A DNA stretch of 64,000 nt from Mesobacterium_A sp034670065 (GTDB lineage Bacteria > Pseudomonadota > Alphaproteobacteria > Rhodobacterales > Rhodobacteraceae): positions 62,001 to 126,000 of the forward strand of contig JAXMOG010000009.1 of NCBI GenBank assembly GCA_034670065.1, given 5' to 3'. Position numbers and translations under genes: made by a program. Of this stretch, positions 27,332 to 36,799 are shown one piece after another. The notes under the pieces were generated by a model. That model ran no database searches. It was not told where the DNA came from and saw only the letters and a list, made by a program, of their open reading frames with translations. Each line of letters begins with the position of its first letter. Position 1 is the stretch's first letter.

Positions 27332-27451
27332 TCGTAGCACCCTAGTACTTTACACCTTTGTGGAGATATCGGCCAATTCTGTAAAAATTACGGCGTCAAT
27401 CGGATATGCTGGTGCCCGCACAGAGGTAAAATTGTCCCGGATTGGAACGGG

Positions 27452-28816
27452 TTACATACCCATATGCGCCAGCTTGTAGATATCTTCCCAGTGGACCCAA
27501 ATTGCGAAGGCACCAATCAACGCGCCAATGACTGCGTAAAATGCGTCATGCGATTTGTCCCAAGCCCCTGTTGAACGCGATAGCCACACCACCACAGGAT
27601 AAACCAAGGCGATGGAAACACCTCTGGCCAGAATACCACCCAGTAGTCCGGCAATTTCCAATCCAATGTACAATGTGGCTAGGGTCAAAACAGCGCGTGA
27701 CCCGGCCAAAACGAAGAACCGTTTGGAGTCACCCACAGCAAGAGCTGCCTGGTCGTATGTTAAAACGATGATTTGCGGAATTTGCATTACTGCGATCAAG
27801 ACCACCATAGGACCTGCTGCGGCGTAGCGGGGGTCATATAAAAAGTCGATCAGCCAGCTGCCCAGCATTGCAAAGACGCCAATCATGAACAGCAATGCAC
27901 CAGTCACCAACATCCGCATTTTATGCAGTTTGGCGAAATTCTGAGGTGAGTCTTTCGGGGGTGTTTCGCGGTAAATCGGGATCAAAATCTTGGATGTCAC
28001 CATGACGCCCAGCATCAGCGGGAAAGACGCAAGAAAGAACCCGATGTTGTAAACGCCGAAGTCGTCCAGACGCAGGTATTTGCCGATCAGCAGTTTGTCG
28101 CCCTGTTGAAATAAGAACCCTGCGATGGTGGAAATGAAGATCCATTTACCAAAGTTGATCAGTTCATCTTTGGCGGATTTGTCCCAGTGGAAACGATTTG
28201 ATGGTCCGGGTAAGTATTTGTTATTGATGAATAACTGAACCGAGGCGCTAACCAGGCCGGACAAAACCAGCGCCCAAAGTGAGCCTGTCAGCCAAGATGC
28301 GATGACCGCAAACAAAACACCGGACAATTGCGTGACCATATCCAATAAGGTCACACGCCCCAGCATCAGGTGCCTGTTTGCGGTGTCCATCTTGGTTGGG
28401 TCAAATCCCATGATCACCAGCGAAAAGGCAGCCACGGGTAAGAAATACATCAATTGTGGTTCATGGTAGATCAGCGAAATAGGCCATGCCAAAACGCAGG
28501 CCGTGATCCACAGACCGAAGCCCCGAAGCACCTGAAGTGTCCAAGCGGTGTTCAGGAAGTCAGGGTCATCACCGCGTTTGCTTTGCAAGATCGCAGGCGT
28601 AACCCCGACATCTGAGAACATGACCAGCGCCATCATGAATACAGAAATCAAGGCCATCATACCGAAGGCTTCTGGGTAAAGCAGACGGGTGAGCAGCAGG
28701 TTGGACCCCAGCCGCAGAATTTGGCTGAATCCAAAGCCACCGATGGTCAAGAATGAACTGCGCCAGATGCGTGCCGTCAAAGAGCTGCCGCGGAGTTTTG
28801 CCAATAGCGAGCTCAT
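27452..28816 (-). CDS. Wzx-type polysaccharide flippase
   Basis: A 454-aa integral membrane protein of the MATE/MOP polysaccharide-transporter family. About 12-14 hydrophobic helices are spread over the length, with the N-terminal RLGSNLLLTRLLYPEAFG block typical of Wzx/WzxC. It should turn lipid-linked repeat units from the cytoplasmic to the periplasmic side. ATG 28816 was chosen over TTG 28831: GGAG lies 9 bases upstream and it overlaps the preceding glycosyltransferase stop by 4 bases. A 120-bp gap separates it from the PKS start downstream, in which no gene or clear terminator was seen, so the operon may continue through. Confidence 0.9.
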   Translation of the reverse strand: MSSLLAKLRGSSLTARIWRSSFLTIGGFGFSQILRLGSNLLLTRLLYPEAFGMMALISVFMMALVMFSDVGVTPAILQSKRGDDPDFLNTAWTLQVLRGFGLWITACVLAWPISLIYHEPQLMYFLPVAAFSLVIMGFDPTKMDTANRHLMLGRVTLLDMVTQLSGVLFAVIASWLTGSLWALVLSGLVSASVQLFINNKYLPGPSNRFHWDKSAKDELINFGKWIFISTIAGFLFQQGDKLLIGKYLRLDDFGVYNIGFFLASFPLMLGVMVTSKILIPIYRETPPKDSPQNFAKLHKMRMLVTGALLFMIGVFAMLGSWLIDFLYDPRYAAAGPMVVLIAVMQIPQIIVLTYDQAALAVGDSKRFFVLAGSRAVLTLATLYIGLEIAGLLGGILARGVSIALVYPVVVWLSRSTGAWDKSHDAFYAVIGALIGAFAIWVHWEDIYKLAHMGM

Positions 28817-29688
28817 CGACCACGACTCCAATTGGTTTTCTGTGACTGAGTCAGTCGAGCGGCGATGCGGACACCGGTGTACACGGCAAACCCAATGGGA
28901 TCGCCAAGCGCCATACGTAATTTATCGGAAACCGGAAAAGGCAGTTTGTCATCGTTGCTTAACAAATTCGGGAACTTCTCTTTTATTTCATCGACACCGC
29001 GTTCTTGGCGGCGGCGCACTTTCACCAGGTTTCCCCATCCTTCAACGACCGGCCATTCGTAGGTTGCTGTCACGCCAACTCTTTCTTCGGGCGTGAAGCT
29101 TAGGCGAACGAAAGTGTCATCCGATATAATATTCGGAAATTCTTTCCAGCGGGCACGACCCGGTTCATTGACTGCGAAGATACCGCAGCCCGGAACGCCA
29201 TGGGTCATGAAGGGGACGCGACTATAAATACGGCGGTATGCGCGGCTGACCCAAGAATTGGGCAACGAAATCTCGCATGTGCCAGAGGTGTATCGCGCTT
29301 CTTCGGTTTGAAGCACGTCGTGTATCTGCTGCAACAGCAGTGGGCTAAGCCGTACATCAGCATCAATGTAAATTCGGTTGCCTGAGGTGGCAGTCCTGTC
29401 ACCAAGATTAAGGGCGTTCAGTTTGCCGCCCTCGGCGATGTCCAGAACCGTCAAGTTCCACCCTCGTGCCTGGAACGCATCAACGCGTTGTCGTGCGATA
29501 TCGGCCGTTGCGTCCGAACAGCCATTTGCGACGACGATACAATCTACGCTGGCCTTCGCGGACCAGTCGGAACGCAAGATCGAATCCAAACATTCACCGA
29601 TTTCACCGGCTTCGTTTGAGGCAGGTAAAACGATGCTAAGGTCAGCATTTTCACTGGGTGTCGGTGTATTGCGTACCAAAGCGGCCAC
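28813..29688 (-). CDS. Family 2 glycosyltransferase
   Basis: A 291-aa GT-A enzyme: LSIVLPASNEAGEIGEC at the N-terminus, VVANGCSDAT (nucleotide site) and YIDADVRL (DXD). There is no strong membrane helix, apart from a weak C-terminal amphipathic region. It starts with GTG at 29688; no better in-frame start was seen nearby. It is the first gene of the minus-strand Wzx/PKS/NRPS series and stands divergent to another glycosyltransferase across an 85-bp spacer that contains an operator-like palindrome. It probably adds a sugar to the lipid-linked unit flipped by the overlapping Wzx. Confidence 0.85.
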   Translation of the reverse strand: MAALVRNTPTPSENADLSIVLPASNEAGEIGECLDSILRSDWSAKASVDCIVVANGCSDATADIARQRVDAFQARGWNLTVLDIAEGGKLNALNLGDRTATSGNRIYIDADVRLSPLLLQQIHDVLQTEEARYTSGTCEISLPNSWVSRAYRRIYSRVPFMTHGVPGCGIFAVNEPGRARWKEFPNIISDDTFVRLSFTPEERVGVTATYEWPVVEGWGNLVKVRRRQERGVDEIKEKFPNLLSNDDKLPFPVSDKLRMALGDPIGFAVYTGVRIAARLTQSQKTNWSRGR

Positions 29689-29711
29689 ACATCCAAAAAA
29701 TAGGTAACAAT

Positions 29712-29730
29712 CTGCAAGGGTTAATTGCAG
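29712..29730. promoter_or_regulatory. Operator-like inverted repeat in a divergent spacer
   Basis: A perfect 6-bp inverted repeat, CTGCAA (29712-29717) and TTGCAG (29725-29730), separated by 7 bases. It sits in the 85-bp spacer between two divergent glycosyltransferase genes, where a regulator could act on both. No regulator gene is next to it. The size and symmetry fit a helix-turn-helix dimer site, but chance cannot be excluded. Confidence 0.35.
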
Positions 29731-29773
29731 CCTACTATGGCCAAAGAAAGGAAATCACGGTGAAAAACAAGGC

Positions 29774-31012
29774 ATGACTGCCATTACCGATCATCAAGTG
29801 TTTTCTCCCTTGAAATTGGGCTATCTTGTTCCCCAGTTTCCAGGTCAGACCCATATTTTCTTCTGGCGTGAAATTCGCGTGTTGGAAGACATGGGACATG
29901 ACGTTCATGTATTCTCGACCCGCCACCCACCTGCTGGATTGATCGCACACGATTGGTCGCAAGAGGCGATAGATCGAACAACGTATCTTGGCAAAGTTGA
30001 TGCGATGGCTGCGGCCGCGGCATTACCAAAATTGTTGTCCAAAGGGTTGGGTCGCTGGCTGTTGCGAGAAGGGAAGACCTTTGCCAAAGACACGGCCATC
30101 ACCGTTTCGGCAGCCCATCAATTGGTTCAGCATTGCAAAGAGCGAAATATTGACCATGTCCATGCCCATTCTTGTGGGCGGGCAGCGTTGATCGCAGCCT
30201 TTGCCCATATGCTGGGCGGGCCAACATGGTCGATGACTTTGCATGGCCCTTTGCAGGACTACGGTGCCGGTCAGAAGTTTAAGTGGAGTCACACTAGTTT
30301 TGCCACGATCATCACCCAGAAGCTGCTGGCTGAAATGCATGCGGATTTGCCGGGGTATTTGCCTGAACGTATGGTCGTGCGCCCAATGGGTGTGGATACA
30401 GACGCTTTGCAACGCACAGAAGGCAGCTATGAACCGGTGCGCCATGGAACGCCGATGCGCGTCTTTGCCTGTGGCCGGTTGAACCGCGTCAAAGGGCATC
30501 AAGACTTGATGACCGCCGTACGACAGCTTTTGGACAACGGGGTTGATGTCCGGCTAGAGATTGCCGGCGAAGATGACGATGGCGGCAATGGGTATCGTAA
30601 AGAGCTGGAGGCACACCAGAAGGCGCTGCACCTGCAAGATCACGTTAAGCTGCTCGGGGCTATCGATGGCACTGCGGTCAAAGATAAGCTGTTGAACGCG
30701 CATGTCTTTGTTCTGGCCAGTTGGCATGAACCTTTGGGCGTTGCCTATATGGAAGCGATGAGTTGCGAAGTGCCGGTGATTGGAACAGATGCCGGTGGTG
30801 CGCCAGAGCTTATTGACGATGGCGTGAACGGATTGTTGGTGCCGCCCAAGGATCCTGCTGCCTTGGCTCAGGCAATCAAGCGTATCGCCGGAGATCCCGA
30901 ACTTGCCAGTCGTCTGGCCGAGGCCGGACGAGAGCATGTGGTTGCCAATTTCCGATCCAAACTTGGTGCCGAAACCTTGGTCGACGAAATTTATCGCCTC
31001 AAGTCACTGTAA
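29774..31012 (+). CDS. Family 4 (GT-B) glycosyltransferase, colanic-acid type
   Basis: A 412-aa protein. The N-terminus reads LGYLVPQFPGQTHIFFWREI, the acceptor-domain start of the colanic-acid-type group. The C-terminal domain has CGRLNRVKGHQDLM, the long AGEDDDGG loop, and HEPLGVAYMEAM as the EX7E donor motif, then GTDAGGAPELI. It is probably cytoplasmic and membrane-associated. It is divergent from the Wzx-PKS-NRPS operon and its stop overlaps the convergent RTX protein gene by 9 bases. It probably takes part in the same repeat unit; the linkage cannot be inferred. Confidence 0.88.
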   Translation: MTAITDHQVFSPLKLGYLVPQFPGQTHIFFWREIRVLEDMGHDVHVFSTRHPPAGLIAHDWSQEAIDRTTYLGKVDAMAAAAALPKLLSKGLGRWLLREGKTFAKDTAITVSAAHQLVQHCKERNIDHVHAHSCGRAALIAAFAHMLGGPTWSMTLHGPLQDYGAGQKFKWSHTSFATIITQKLLAEMHADLPGYLPERMVVRPMGVDTDALQRTEGSYEPVRHGTPMRVFACGRLNRVKGHQDLMTAVRQLLDNGVDVRLEIAGEDDDGGNGYRKELEAHQKALHLQDHVKLLGAIDGTAVKDKLLNAHVFVLASWHEPLGVAYMEAMSCEVPVIGTDAGGAPELIDDGVNGLLVPPKDPAALAQAIKRIAGDPELASRLAEAGREHVVANFRSKLGAETLVDEIYRLKSL

Positions 31013-33988
31013 CATCACTGTGGGTATCTGGATGCCGTCGTCGGCAAATTCCAGATACTCTACCGAGGCCAAGTGAACTTTCGCAAACCCAGCCGACGCA
31101 ATTATGCCGCCCGGACGCATAGCGAAGCTGTAGTCCTGCAGGGCGCCGGGCAAGATGGCCATGTCTTCTCCTGGCCCGCCATGAATGTAGTCGTTTCCGC
31201 CGTTTGATTTGAGGGTGTCATCACCACCGCCGCCAAGAATGACGTCTTCTTCAACACTGCCTTCCAAAACGTCAGCCCGGTCGCTGCCATTCAGGTTTAG
31301 CCCGTTGGCAAATGCGGCCACGTCTCGTGATTGCCAGCCGCCGTCTCCGGCTGCGTTAAAGGCCATCAGGGCGTCCCAGCGGGGGTTGCTGTCAGATAGA
31401 TAGCGCAAGCTGCCCCAGCTGCCCCACTGCGAAGCGGGTGCCACATCAACAAAGGCGTTGAACAGTTTACCGCCCGCAGAAGTCCATCCATCCAGCAAGC
31501 TTTGATAGATTTCTGCCATTTCGGGGGTGTAGTTGAATTGCTTGAAGAAATCCGTCAGCCGTTCGTCGGAAACAGCATCACCATGGCCGGCGACATGGGT
31601 GCCACCCTCATACATCACCAAGTCCAACCCGGCGTTGCTTGCCGCTTGGGCGTGGTATGGAAAAATAACCTCGATCAGCTCTTTCAAAGAGCCGTCTTTT
31701 AGAGCTTTTGCAACCGGCGCATTGGCGCGTTCAAACCGGTGGAGGTCAACATACTCTCGCAGGGAAACGCGTTGCAGCCCTTTGGCTTCGGCTTCTTCCT
31801 TGGCAACGGCTTCGCTGTCGTCCAGCCAGGCAGTCATACGGCTGGCGAATTCTTCTCCGCCCATCTCGTACCCAAAATACCCCGTAACAGCATATGCATC
31901 GAAGCTTTCGTACGGCATTTTGCCCAATGCGTCTTTGGCGCGATCACTGGTCAGGACGTATTCTTCTAACCCTTGCCAGCCACTGTGAGTGGCCGCCGTT
32001 CGAACCAAGCGCTTTTCAGTGTCATCGCCAAAAACATCCGTCCAGATATCCATCACCTGAGCAGAGCGGAGGCCATAGTATTCCATCCAGCCCGTCTGCG
32101 TTTTCCCCCACAGCTTTTCGCCTTCTTGGGCAGAATAGTGAGCTTGAGAAAAAATGAAGTTCCAGACTTCATTCGAATATTCGACATAAGCCATCAGTCT
32201 TGGATCAAGGGACTCGCGCACATAGGTCGCGAAATTGCGAACATACTCATCGTCGGCCATGTGGGGCATGTTAAACCAAGGGTCTGCACCAATCTGGTTG
32301 GCCAATGCGACCATCACTTCCAAAGGCACGCCTTTTTTGACCCAAGAAAAATCAGACATACTTGGCCGATCTTCCCATTTTTGAATGTTAGACCCGTTTG
32401 TCTGCATCCAGTCCATGTACCGAATAGAGCGCAGGTTCTCGATCCTAGAGAGCCAAACCGGGTTAAACAAAGCACCGGCTTCATACATTTCCATTTGGTC
32501 GGCTCTTACGATCACGATGTCACGGATTGGATCGTTGGGATCAGTTTCAGTGATGGCGATTGAAACCAACCCATCGCCTGGTTTGTAAAAGAACTGTCCG
32601 GTGCCATCGTCGATTTTGATACGCTCTGCGCGGCCACCGATTTGAAGCGATCCCTTGCCCTTAAACCGAACTTCCCAATTGGTGTGCAGGTACAAGTCGG
32701 CTTCGGGTTGGTCCGTAAAAATGAAAGTTTCCAGCTTTTCAACATTTTGCGGAATGCTGATTGGCCAACCATTTTCATTCAGGTGCCCCCCGGCGCGCAG
32801 GTCTTCCATATCAACGCCGCCCCATTGGCCTGGCAAATGCCCAACCCATGGGCGGGCAGTCTTCATCACGTCGATAAACGGATGCTGGGTTGACCAATCT
32901 GCGATTCCGTTCAGACCCATTGCCAATGCAGGCACCCCAGAAGGAGTGTCTGTTTCCGCGATCTGCGCGATTTCAACAGAGGTTTGCGGTTCTGACATGA
33001 TCGGCTTTTGCACAGGTGCAGGCACGGGGTCTGGGGCAGAAGTTTCGGCCGCGGCTTGATCTTCGCCGGGTTGCGCCAATTCCCAAATGTCTTGCGCGAT
33101 TTTCGCATAGTTATCGCGGACAGTCGGATGAATTTCATCCTGCAGGTCAATGTCCACCGGAGGAGCAACACCGTAGAGCGAGGCATAGGTCACCAACGAC
33201 GCAAGGAAATACAGTGTCGGCTGACCATGTGGTGCGTCATCCAAATAGAGATCGGAACCGGATAGGTCGGACAGCGCATCGCTTGAAAGAACCTTTGCAA
33301 TAACGCTGGCAACAGGGATCAGCCTTACGTCGGCGTCTGGCAATCGCTTGGCGACGGCATCTCGGTAATCCACAAACCAGTCATGGTAGTCGCCTGCGTT
33401 GAAATCCTGATACTTCGCCAATTCTTTGGCCGTTGGCGGAAAGCTGCGGGCGATCCCTGCCATTTCGGCCCAACCTTCATAAATATACAGAACCGATTCA
33501 GGCTTTTCGCGGTTCACCCATGCCAACAGTCGGGCGGTTGCTTCGGCCGGGCTTTCATTCGTGGGATTGTCGCCATCATATGGGGCTTCAGGCGATTGAT
33601 ACTGGACGAAGTTTGCAGGGTTTACGACGATGGCATTGAACTTGGCATTGGCAAAACGTTGGATCCGCGTGTTCCAGACGTTTGAAACACCTGGGAATGA
33701 CCAGTTTGGACGAGGCGGCAAAGACCGCGCAAAATCGCGGATAAAGCCCCATTGCCCATCCATGGCAAAGCTTCGGTCGTCCGCTTTGGCCAAAGTGTTT
33801 AACCATTGAGGAACGTTTGTTGTTCCTACGTCAGACAGGTGGTTGACCAGACTGTTGCCGAAAAAATATGCCCCGACAGATTGACGTTCCTCTGCGTGCG
33901 CGGGGGCGGTAAATCCCAGAAAACCAATTGCCCAAGATGTAATTGCGACTGACCGAATTGCGGTCGCCACGTGTGAAATCAATAGCAT
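31004..33988 (-). CDS. Secreted glycoside-hydrolase-like protein with RTX repeats
   Basis: A 994-aa protein with a Sec signal peptide (residues 1 to about 32, cleavage after AHA). Residues about 35-320 resemble an SGNH-like fold (FFGNSLVNH). A Pro/Ala/Glu linker follows (about 320-350). Residues about 360-890 look like a clan GH-A barrel: YSNEVWN near 604 and MYEGG near 793 fit the acid/base (Asn-Glu) and nucleophile glutamates, about 190 residues apart. The end carries three calcium-binding RTX nonapeptides (GGGGDDTLK, NGGNDYIHG, GGPGEDMAI). It may trim or bind the polysaccharide made by this locus. ATG 33988 has GGAAG 6 bases upstream; GTG 34012 is an alternative. The family assignment is by motif only. 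Confidence 0.7.
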   Translation of the reverse strand: MLLISHVATAIRSVAITSWAIGFLGFTAPAHAEERQSVGAYFFGNSLVNHLSDVGTTNVPQWLNTLAKADDRSFAMDGQWGFIRDFARSLPPRPNWSFPGVSNVWNTRIQRFANAKFNAIVVNPANFVQYQSPEAPYDGDNPTNESPAEATARLLAWVNREKPESVLYIYEGWAEMAGIARSFPPTAKELAKYQDFNAGDYHDWFVDYRDAVAKRLPDADVRLIPVASVIAKVLSSDALSDLSGSDLYLDDAPHGQPTLYFLASLVTYASLYGVAPPVDIDLQDEIHPTVRDNYAKIAQDIWELAQPGEDQAAAETSAPDPVPAPVQKPIMSEPQTSVEIAQIAETDTPSGVPALAMGLNGIADWSTQHPFIDVMKTARPWVGHLPGQWGGVDMEDLRAGGHLNENGWPISIPQNVEKLETFIFTDQPEADLYLHTNWEVRFKGKGSLQIGGRAERIKIDDGTGQFFYKPGDGLVSIAITETDPNDPIRDIVIVRADQMEMYEAGALFNPVWLSRIENLRSIRYMDWMQTNGSNIQKWEDRPSMSDFSWVKKGVPLEVMVALANQIGADPWFNMPHMADDEYVRNFATYVRESLDPRLMAYVEYSNEVWNFIFSQAHYSAQEGEKLWGKTQTGWMEYYGLRSAQVMDIWTDVFGDDTEKRLVRTAATHSGWQGLEEYVLTSDRAKDALGKMPYESFDAYAVTGYFGYEMGGEEFASRMTAWLDDSEAVAKEEAEAKGLQRVSLREYVDLHRFERANAPVAKALKDGSLKELIEVIFPYHAQAASNAGLDLVMYEGGTHVAGHGDAVSDERLTDFFKQFNYTPEMAEIYQSLLDGWTSAGGKLFNAFVDVAPASQWGSWGSLRYLSDSNPRWDALMAFNAAGDGGWQSRDVAAFANGLNLNGSDRADVLEGSVEEDVILGGGGDDTLKSNGGNDYIHGGPGEDMAILPGALQDYSFAMRPGGIIASAGFAKVHLASVEYLEFADDGIQIPTVMLQ

Positions 33989-34093
33989 GTGACGCTTCCG
34001 TATGTGGGGCACTAGGTGAAAAACTAGGGCTGAGTCTATGCAATTGCGATAGCAAGAGCGATAAAAATACTCGTAATCCCTGTCAGTTCGGTG

Positions 34094-35206
34094 TCAGAGG
34101 GCCGCAGCCTGTGCGCTGACACCCAGAACAGTGCTGATCAGACCGAAGATGAGGCGTGCGCTGCCCACCGGAGACTCGGTCGCCAACACGGTGTCTTCAG
34201 GATGAATCATGAAGTGACGTGCCGCGAACAATCCGTCTGCGGTGGTCAGATCGATGGCAAATACGACTTGCTGCTTTTTGGGCCCAGTCCCGGTGTAAGA
34301 GACATCTTTGGCTTCATATTCTCGAAGCACTAGCAACCCTTTGGGATCCGCACGGGTTTCTGACAAGCCGCCCATCAGCGACAGGGCTTCCAAAGCTGTC
34401 AGAGCATCCTTCGGAAAGTAGATCAAATTCTCGATGCCGGATGCGCCCAATGCTGTGTAGGCGCGTTTGTCCGGTTCTACGATAATACGGTCATTTCGGC
34501 GCAAAATCGTATTCTTGCTGGCGGTTGAGAATAGCTTCTCAGCCGTGATCTCAAAAGTTTTGCCGCCACGGATCAGACGGATCAACGGATTTCGCAGGTT
34601 AGGCGAAATACCACCGCCCGCCGACAGCGCGCTGAGAATAGTATAGTTGCGCGAAATCAGCGGATAGGAGCCGGGACGAGAGACGCCACTGACTAAGTCA
34701 AATGAGTTCGACGCGCCTTGCTGTACATCAATTTGAACTTGGGCCGATGGAACGATTGGTGCCAACCGCGACTGAATACGTGACCGCGCGATATCGGGCG
34801 TCAGGCCGCGAACTTGGATTTCAGAAATATAGGGAACAAAAATCGTTCCGTTTTGCGCAACTTCCAGTTTTCCCAAAGTTACGAACTTTTGCCCAACATT
34901 GGTCAGCAGCGAATTTTCCTGGCTGTCCCAAATGGTAACGGTGACAAAGTCGCCAGTTTGAATAACAGAGCTGGACGGGGCAGCGTGTGTATCGATCCAA
35001 TTGTAGTTTCCGGCCCAGCCGGTGACAGGCCATTGCGCGATGTTGTTCACGTTTGACCGGCTGATCCGTACAACTTGATAAGAAGAGTCCAACGCTTCTT
35101 CGTTCTTGACGATTTCAGATTGAAGCGCGGAACCGCGCGGCAGCGTACACGCCGCAAGCGCGAGTGCGAGTATCAGCCAAACAACTGTGCGACCGAATTT
35201 CTGCAC
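34094..35206 (-). CDS. Wza-like polysaccharide export lipoprotein
   Basis: A 370-aa outer-membrane export protein. The N-terminal hydrophobic stretch ends in a lipobox (LALAAC), so it is a lipoprotein. The Poly_export domain follows (SSVIQTGDFVTVTIW, NGTIFVPYISEIQVRG), then SLBB-type repeats (VSGVSRPGSYPL and the following repeat). The C-terminal amphipathic region could form the outer-membrane barrel helix. The octamer gives the pore for the polymer and docks on Wzz. GTG 35206 starts directly at the signal sequence and has GGGAA upstream; TTG 35233 would add nine residues. Confidence 0.92.
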   Translation of the reverse strand: MQKFGRTVVWLILALALAACTLPRGSALQSEIVKNEEALDSSYQVVRISRSNVNNIAQWPVTGWAGNYNWIDTHAAPSSSVIQTGDFVTVTIWDSQENSLLTNVGQKFVTLGKLEVAQNGTIFVPYISEIQVRGLTPDIARSRIQSRLAPIVPSAQVQIDVQQGASNSFDLVSGVSRPGSYPLISRNYTILSALSAGGGISPNLRNPLIRLIRGGKTFEITAEKLFSTASKNTILRRNDRIIVEPDKRAYTALGASGIENLIYFPKDALTALEALSLMGGLSETRADPKGLLVLREYEAKDVSYTGTGPKKQQVVFAIDLTTADGLFAARHFMIHPEDTVLATESPVGSARLIFGLISTVLGVSAQAAAL

Positions 35207-35287
35207 GATATTTTCCCATCCCTGTTCTACCAAGCGATCTTCACGATCGGCTAAGGCTTTTGTTCAGTCTTGTCACAGTGCTAGACA

Positions 35288-36184
35288 ATGGCACAAGTCG
35301 AAAAACTCGAAGGAATTCATACCGTGTCCGCAAATCCGCAACTGACCCGCGTTGCTGTGTTGGGCGCCAGCGGCAAAATTGGCCGCATTTTTTGTCACTA
35401 TGGCGCCAGGGATTTTGCAGAAGATCTTGAAATTATTCCATTTTTTCGAGGCCATTCGGATGACCCCAGAGCCGTAAAATGGTGTCCGGAAGATGTAGAT
35501 AAACCAGATTGCCAGGCGGACGTCGTTTTGGCTCTTTGGGGTGTGGTTGGCGCGGATGATAAGCAGCTTTCCGCAAATGTTTCGTTGGCCAAGGCCGCAA
35601 ATGCACTGGCTCAACACGTTGGCGCAAGCCATGTAATCCATTGTTCCTCTGTCGCTGTTTATGCGCCTAGCGATGGTGCCGTAGACGAAGATTGGCCAAC
35701 ACGTCCGCAAAATGCATACGGTCAATCCAAGCTGGAAATGGAACATGCTGCCCTTGCCGCAAATGATGCGGGGCAATTGCGGTCCATATGTCTGCGGATT
35801 GGCAACGTTGCTGGAGCTGACAGCTTGTTTGCAGCAGGCGCGCGCGATGGCCATATCGTTCTGGACCAGTTTGAGCCGCAGATTGGACCGGCGCGCAGTT
35901 ACATTGCTCCGGTCGATCTGACCCGTGTGTTTGCGGCGCTCATCAAGTCGCAACCAGAGGATTTGCCTTCCGTTTTGAACGTGGCGGCGCCGGGTGCAAC
36001 GCGCATGCAGGATTTGGCGGCTGAAATGGATTGGGCTGTGTCATGGCGCGATGCGCCGGATACGGCCAGACGGCTTGTTGAGGTTTCTACCGCTCGACTA
36101 TCCAAGGTCGTCCGATTGCCAACAGACAGCGCTAGTGCAGAGTGGATTGCGCGCGATGTCAAATTTGGAGGATGGCAGCGATGA
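35288..36184 (+). CDS. NAD-dependent epimerase/dehydratase family protein
   Basis: A 298-aa extended SDR with VAVLGASGKIGRIF as nucleotide site, CSSVAVYAPSDG with the catalytic serine, and YGQSKLEME (YxxxK). It is shorter than GalE-type epimerases. The start could be ATG 35288 or GTG 35324; the latter has AAGGA about 9 bases upstream. The gene ends in an ATGA overlap with a priming sugar transferase, so it may prepare the sugar nucleotide used for priming (a 4-keto or 4-epimer product), as is common for such pairs. Its precise reaction is not predictable. Confidence 0.82.
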   Translation: MAQVEKLEGIHTVSANPQLTRVAVLGASGKIGRIFCHYGARDFAEDLEIIPFFRGHSDDPRAVKWCPEDVDKPDCQADVVLALWGVVGADDKQLSANVSLAKAANALAQHVGASHVIHCSSVAVYAPSDGAVDEDWPTRPQNAYGQSKLEMEHAALAANDAGQLRSICLRIGNVAGADSLFAAGARDGHIVLDQFEPQIGPARSYIAPVDLTRVFAALIKSQPEDLPSVLNVAAPGATRMQDLAAEMDWAVSWRDAPDTARRLVEVSTARLSKVVRLPTDSASAEWIARDVKFGGWQR

Positions 36185-36792
36185 CGCCAAGCAAACGCGC
36201 TTTTGATGTTTTTTTTGCCGTGCTGCTGGCAGTGGTCTTGGCGCCCGTCGCATTGGTCATTGCTTTGGTGATCATGCTGTTCGACGGCCGTCCGGTTTTC
36301 TATGTGTCTGAGCGAATGAAGACAGCGGAACATGGTTTCCCGCTGTGGAAGTTCCGCACCATGAGTGTTGTGCAGACAGACGCTGGCGTTTCAGGTGGCA
36401 ACAAAGACAGCCGCATCACACAAACAGGCCGGTTTTTGCGGAAATACAGACTGGATGAAATTCCGCAGCTTTGGAACATTTTGCGCGGTGATATCAGCTT
36501 TGTTGGTCCGCGACCGCCATTGCGCCATTATGTTGAAAAGTTTCCGGACATTTATAGCAAGGTGTTGATCGCGCGGCCGGGGCTGACGGGGTTGGCGACC
36601 TTGGTCTATCATCAAACAGAAGAGCGTTTGCTGGCCAAATGCCATACGTCAGAAGAAACCGAAGAGGTCTATAGCCGTCGCTGTGTTCCAGCCAAGGCGA
36701 AGTTGGATGTGATCTACGCCCGCAATCAAAGTGTTTGCGGAGATTTTCGGATAATGCTGGCTACAGTTTTTCGCAGCCTATCGCTGCACTGA
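36181..36792 (+). CDS. Priming undecaprenyl-phosphate sugar phosphotransferase
   Basis: A 203-aa monotopic phosphoglycosyltransferase of the bacterial sugar transferase family (PglC/WbaP core). The N-terminal reentrant helix follows KRAFDVFFAVLLA. Then come KFRTM, DSRITQTGRFLRKYRLDEIPQLWN with the conserved basic and acidic residues, and SFVGPRPPL. It transfers a sugar-1-phosphate from a nucleotide sugar to undecaprenyl phosphate and so starts repeat-unit synthesis. ATG 36181 was chosen over 36142 because GGAGG lies about 9 bases upstream and it overlaps the epimerase stop by 4 bases. A second priming enzyme is at 60665. Confidence 0.92.
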   Translation: MTPSKRAFDVFFAVLLAVVLAPVALVIALVIMLFDGRPVFYVSERMKTAEHGFPLWKFRTMSVVQTDAGVSGGNKDSRITQTGRFLRKYRLDEIPQLWNILRGDISFVGPRPPLRHYVEKFPDIYSKVLIARPGLTGLATLVYHQTEERLLAKCHTSEETEEVYSRRCVPAKAKLDVIYARNQSVCGDFRIMLATVFRSLSLH

Positions 36793-36799
36793 ACCGGGG

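Noticed and set aside
27347..27376. Possible promoter before the PKS (TTGGCC-N18-TAAAGT on the minus strand)
   Set aside because: Transcription would begin inside or after the ribosome site of the chosen start, and the -35 is poor.
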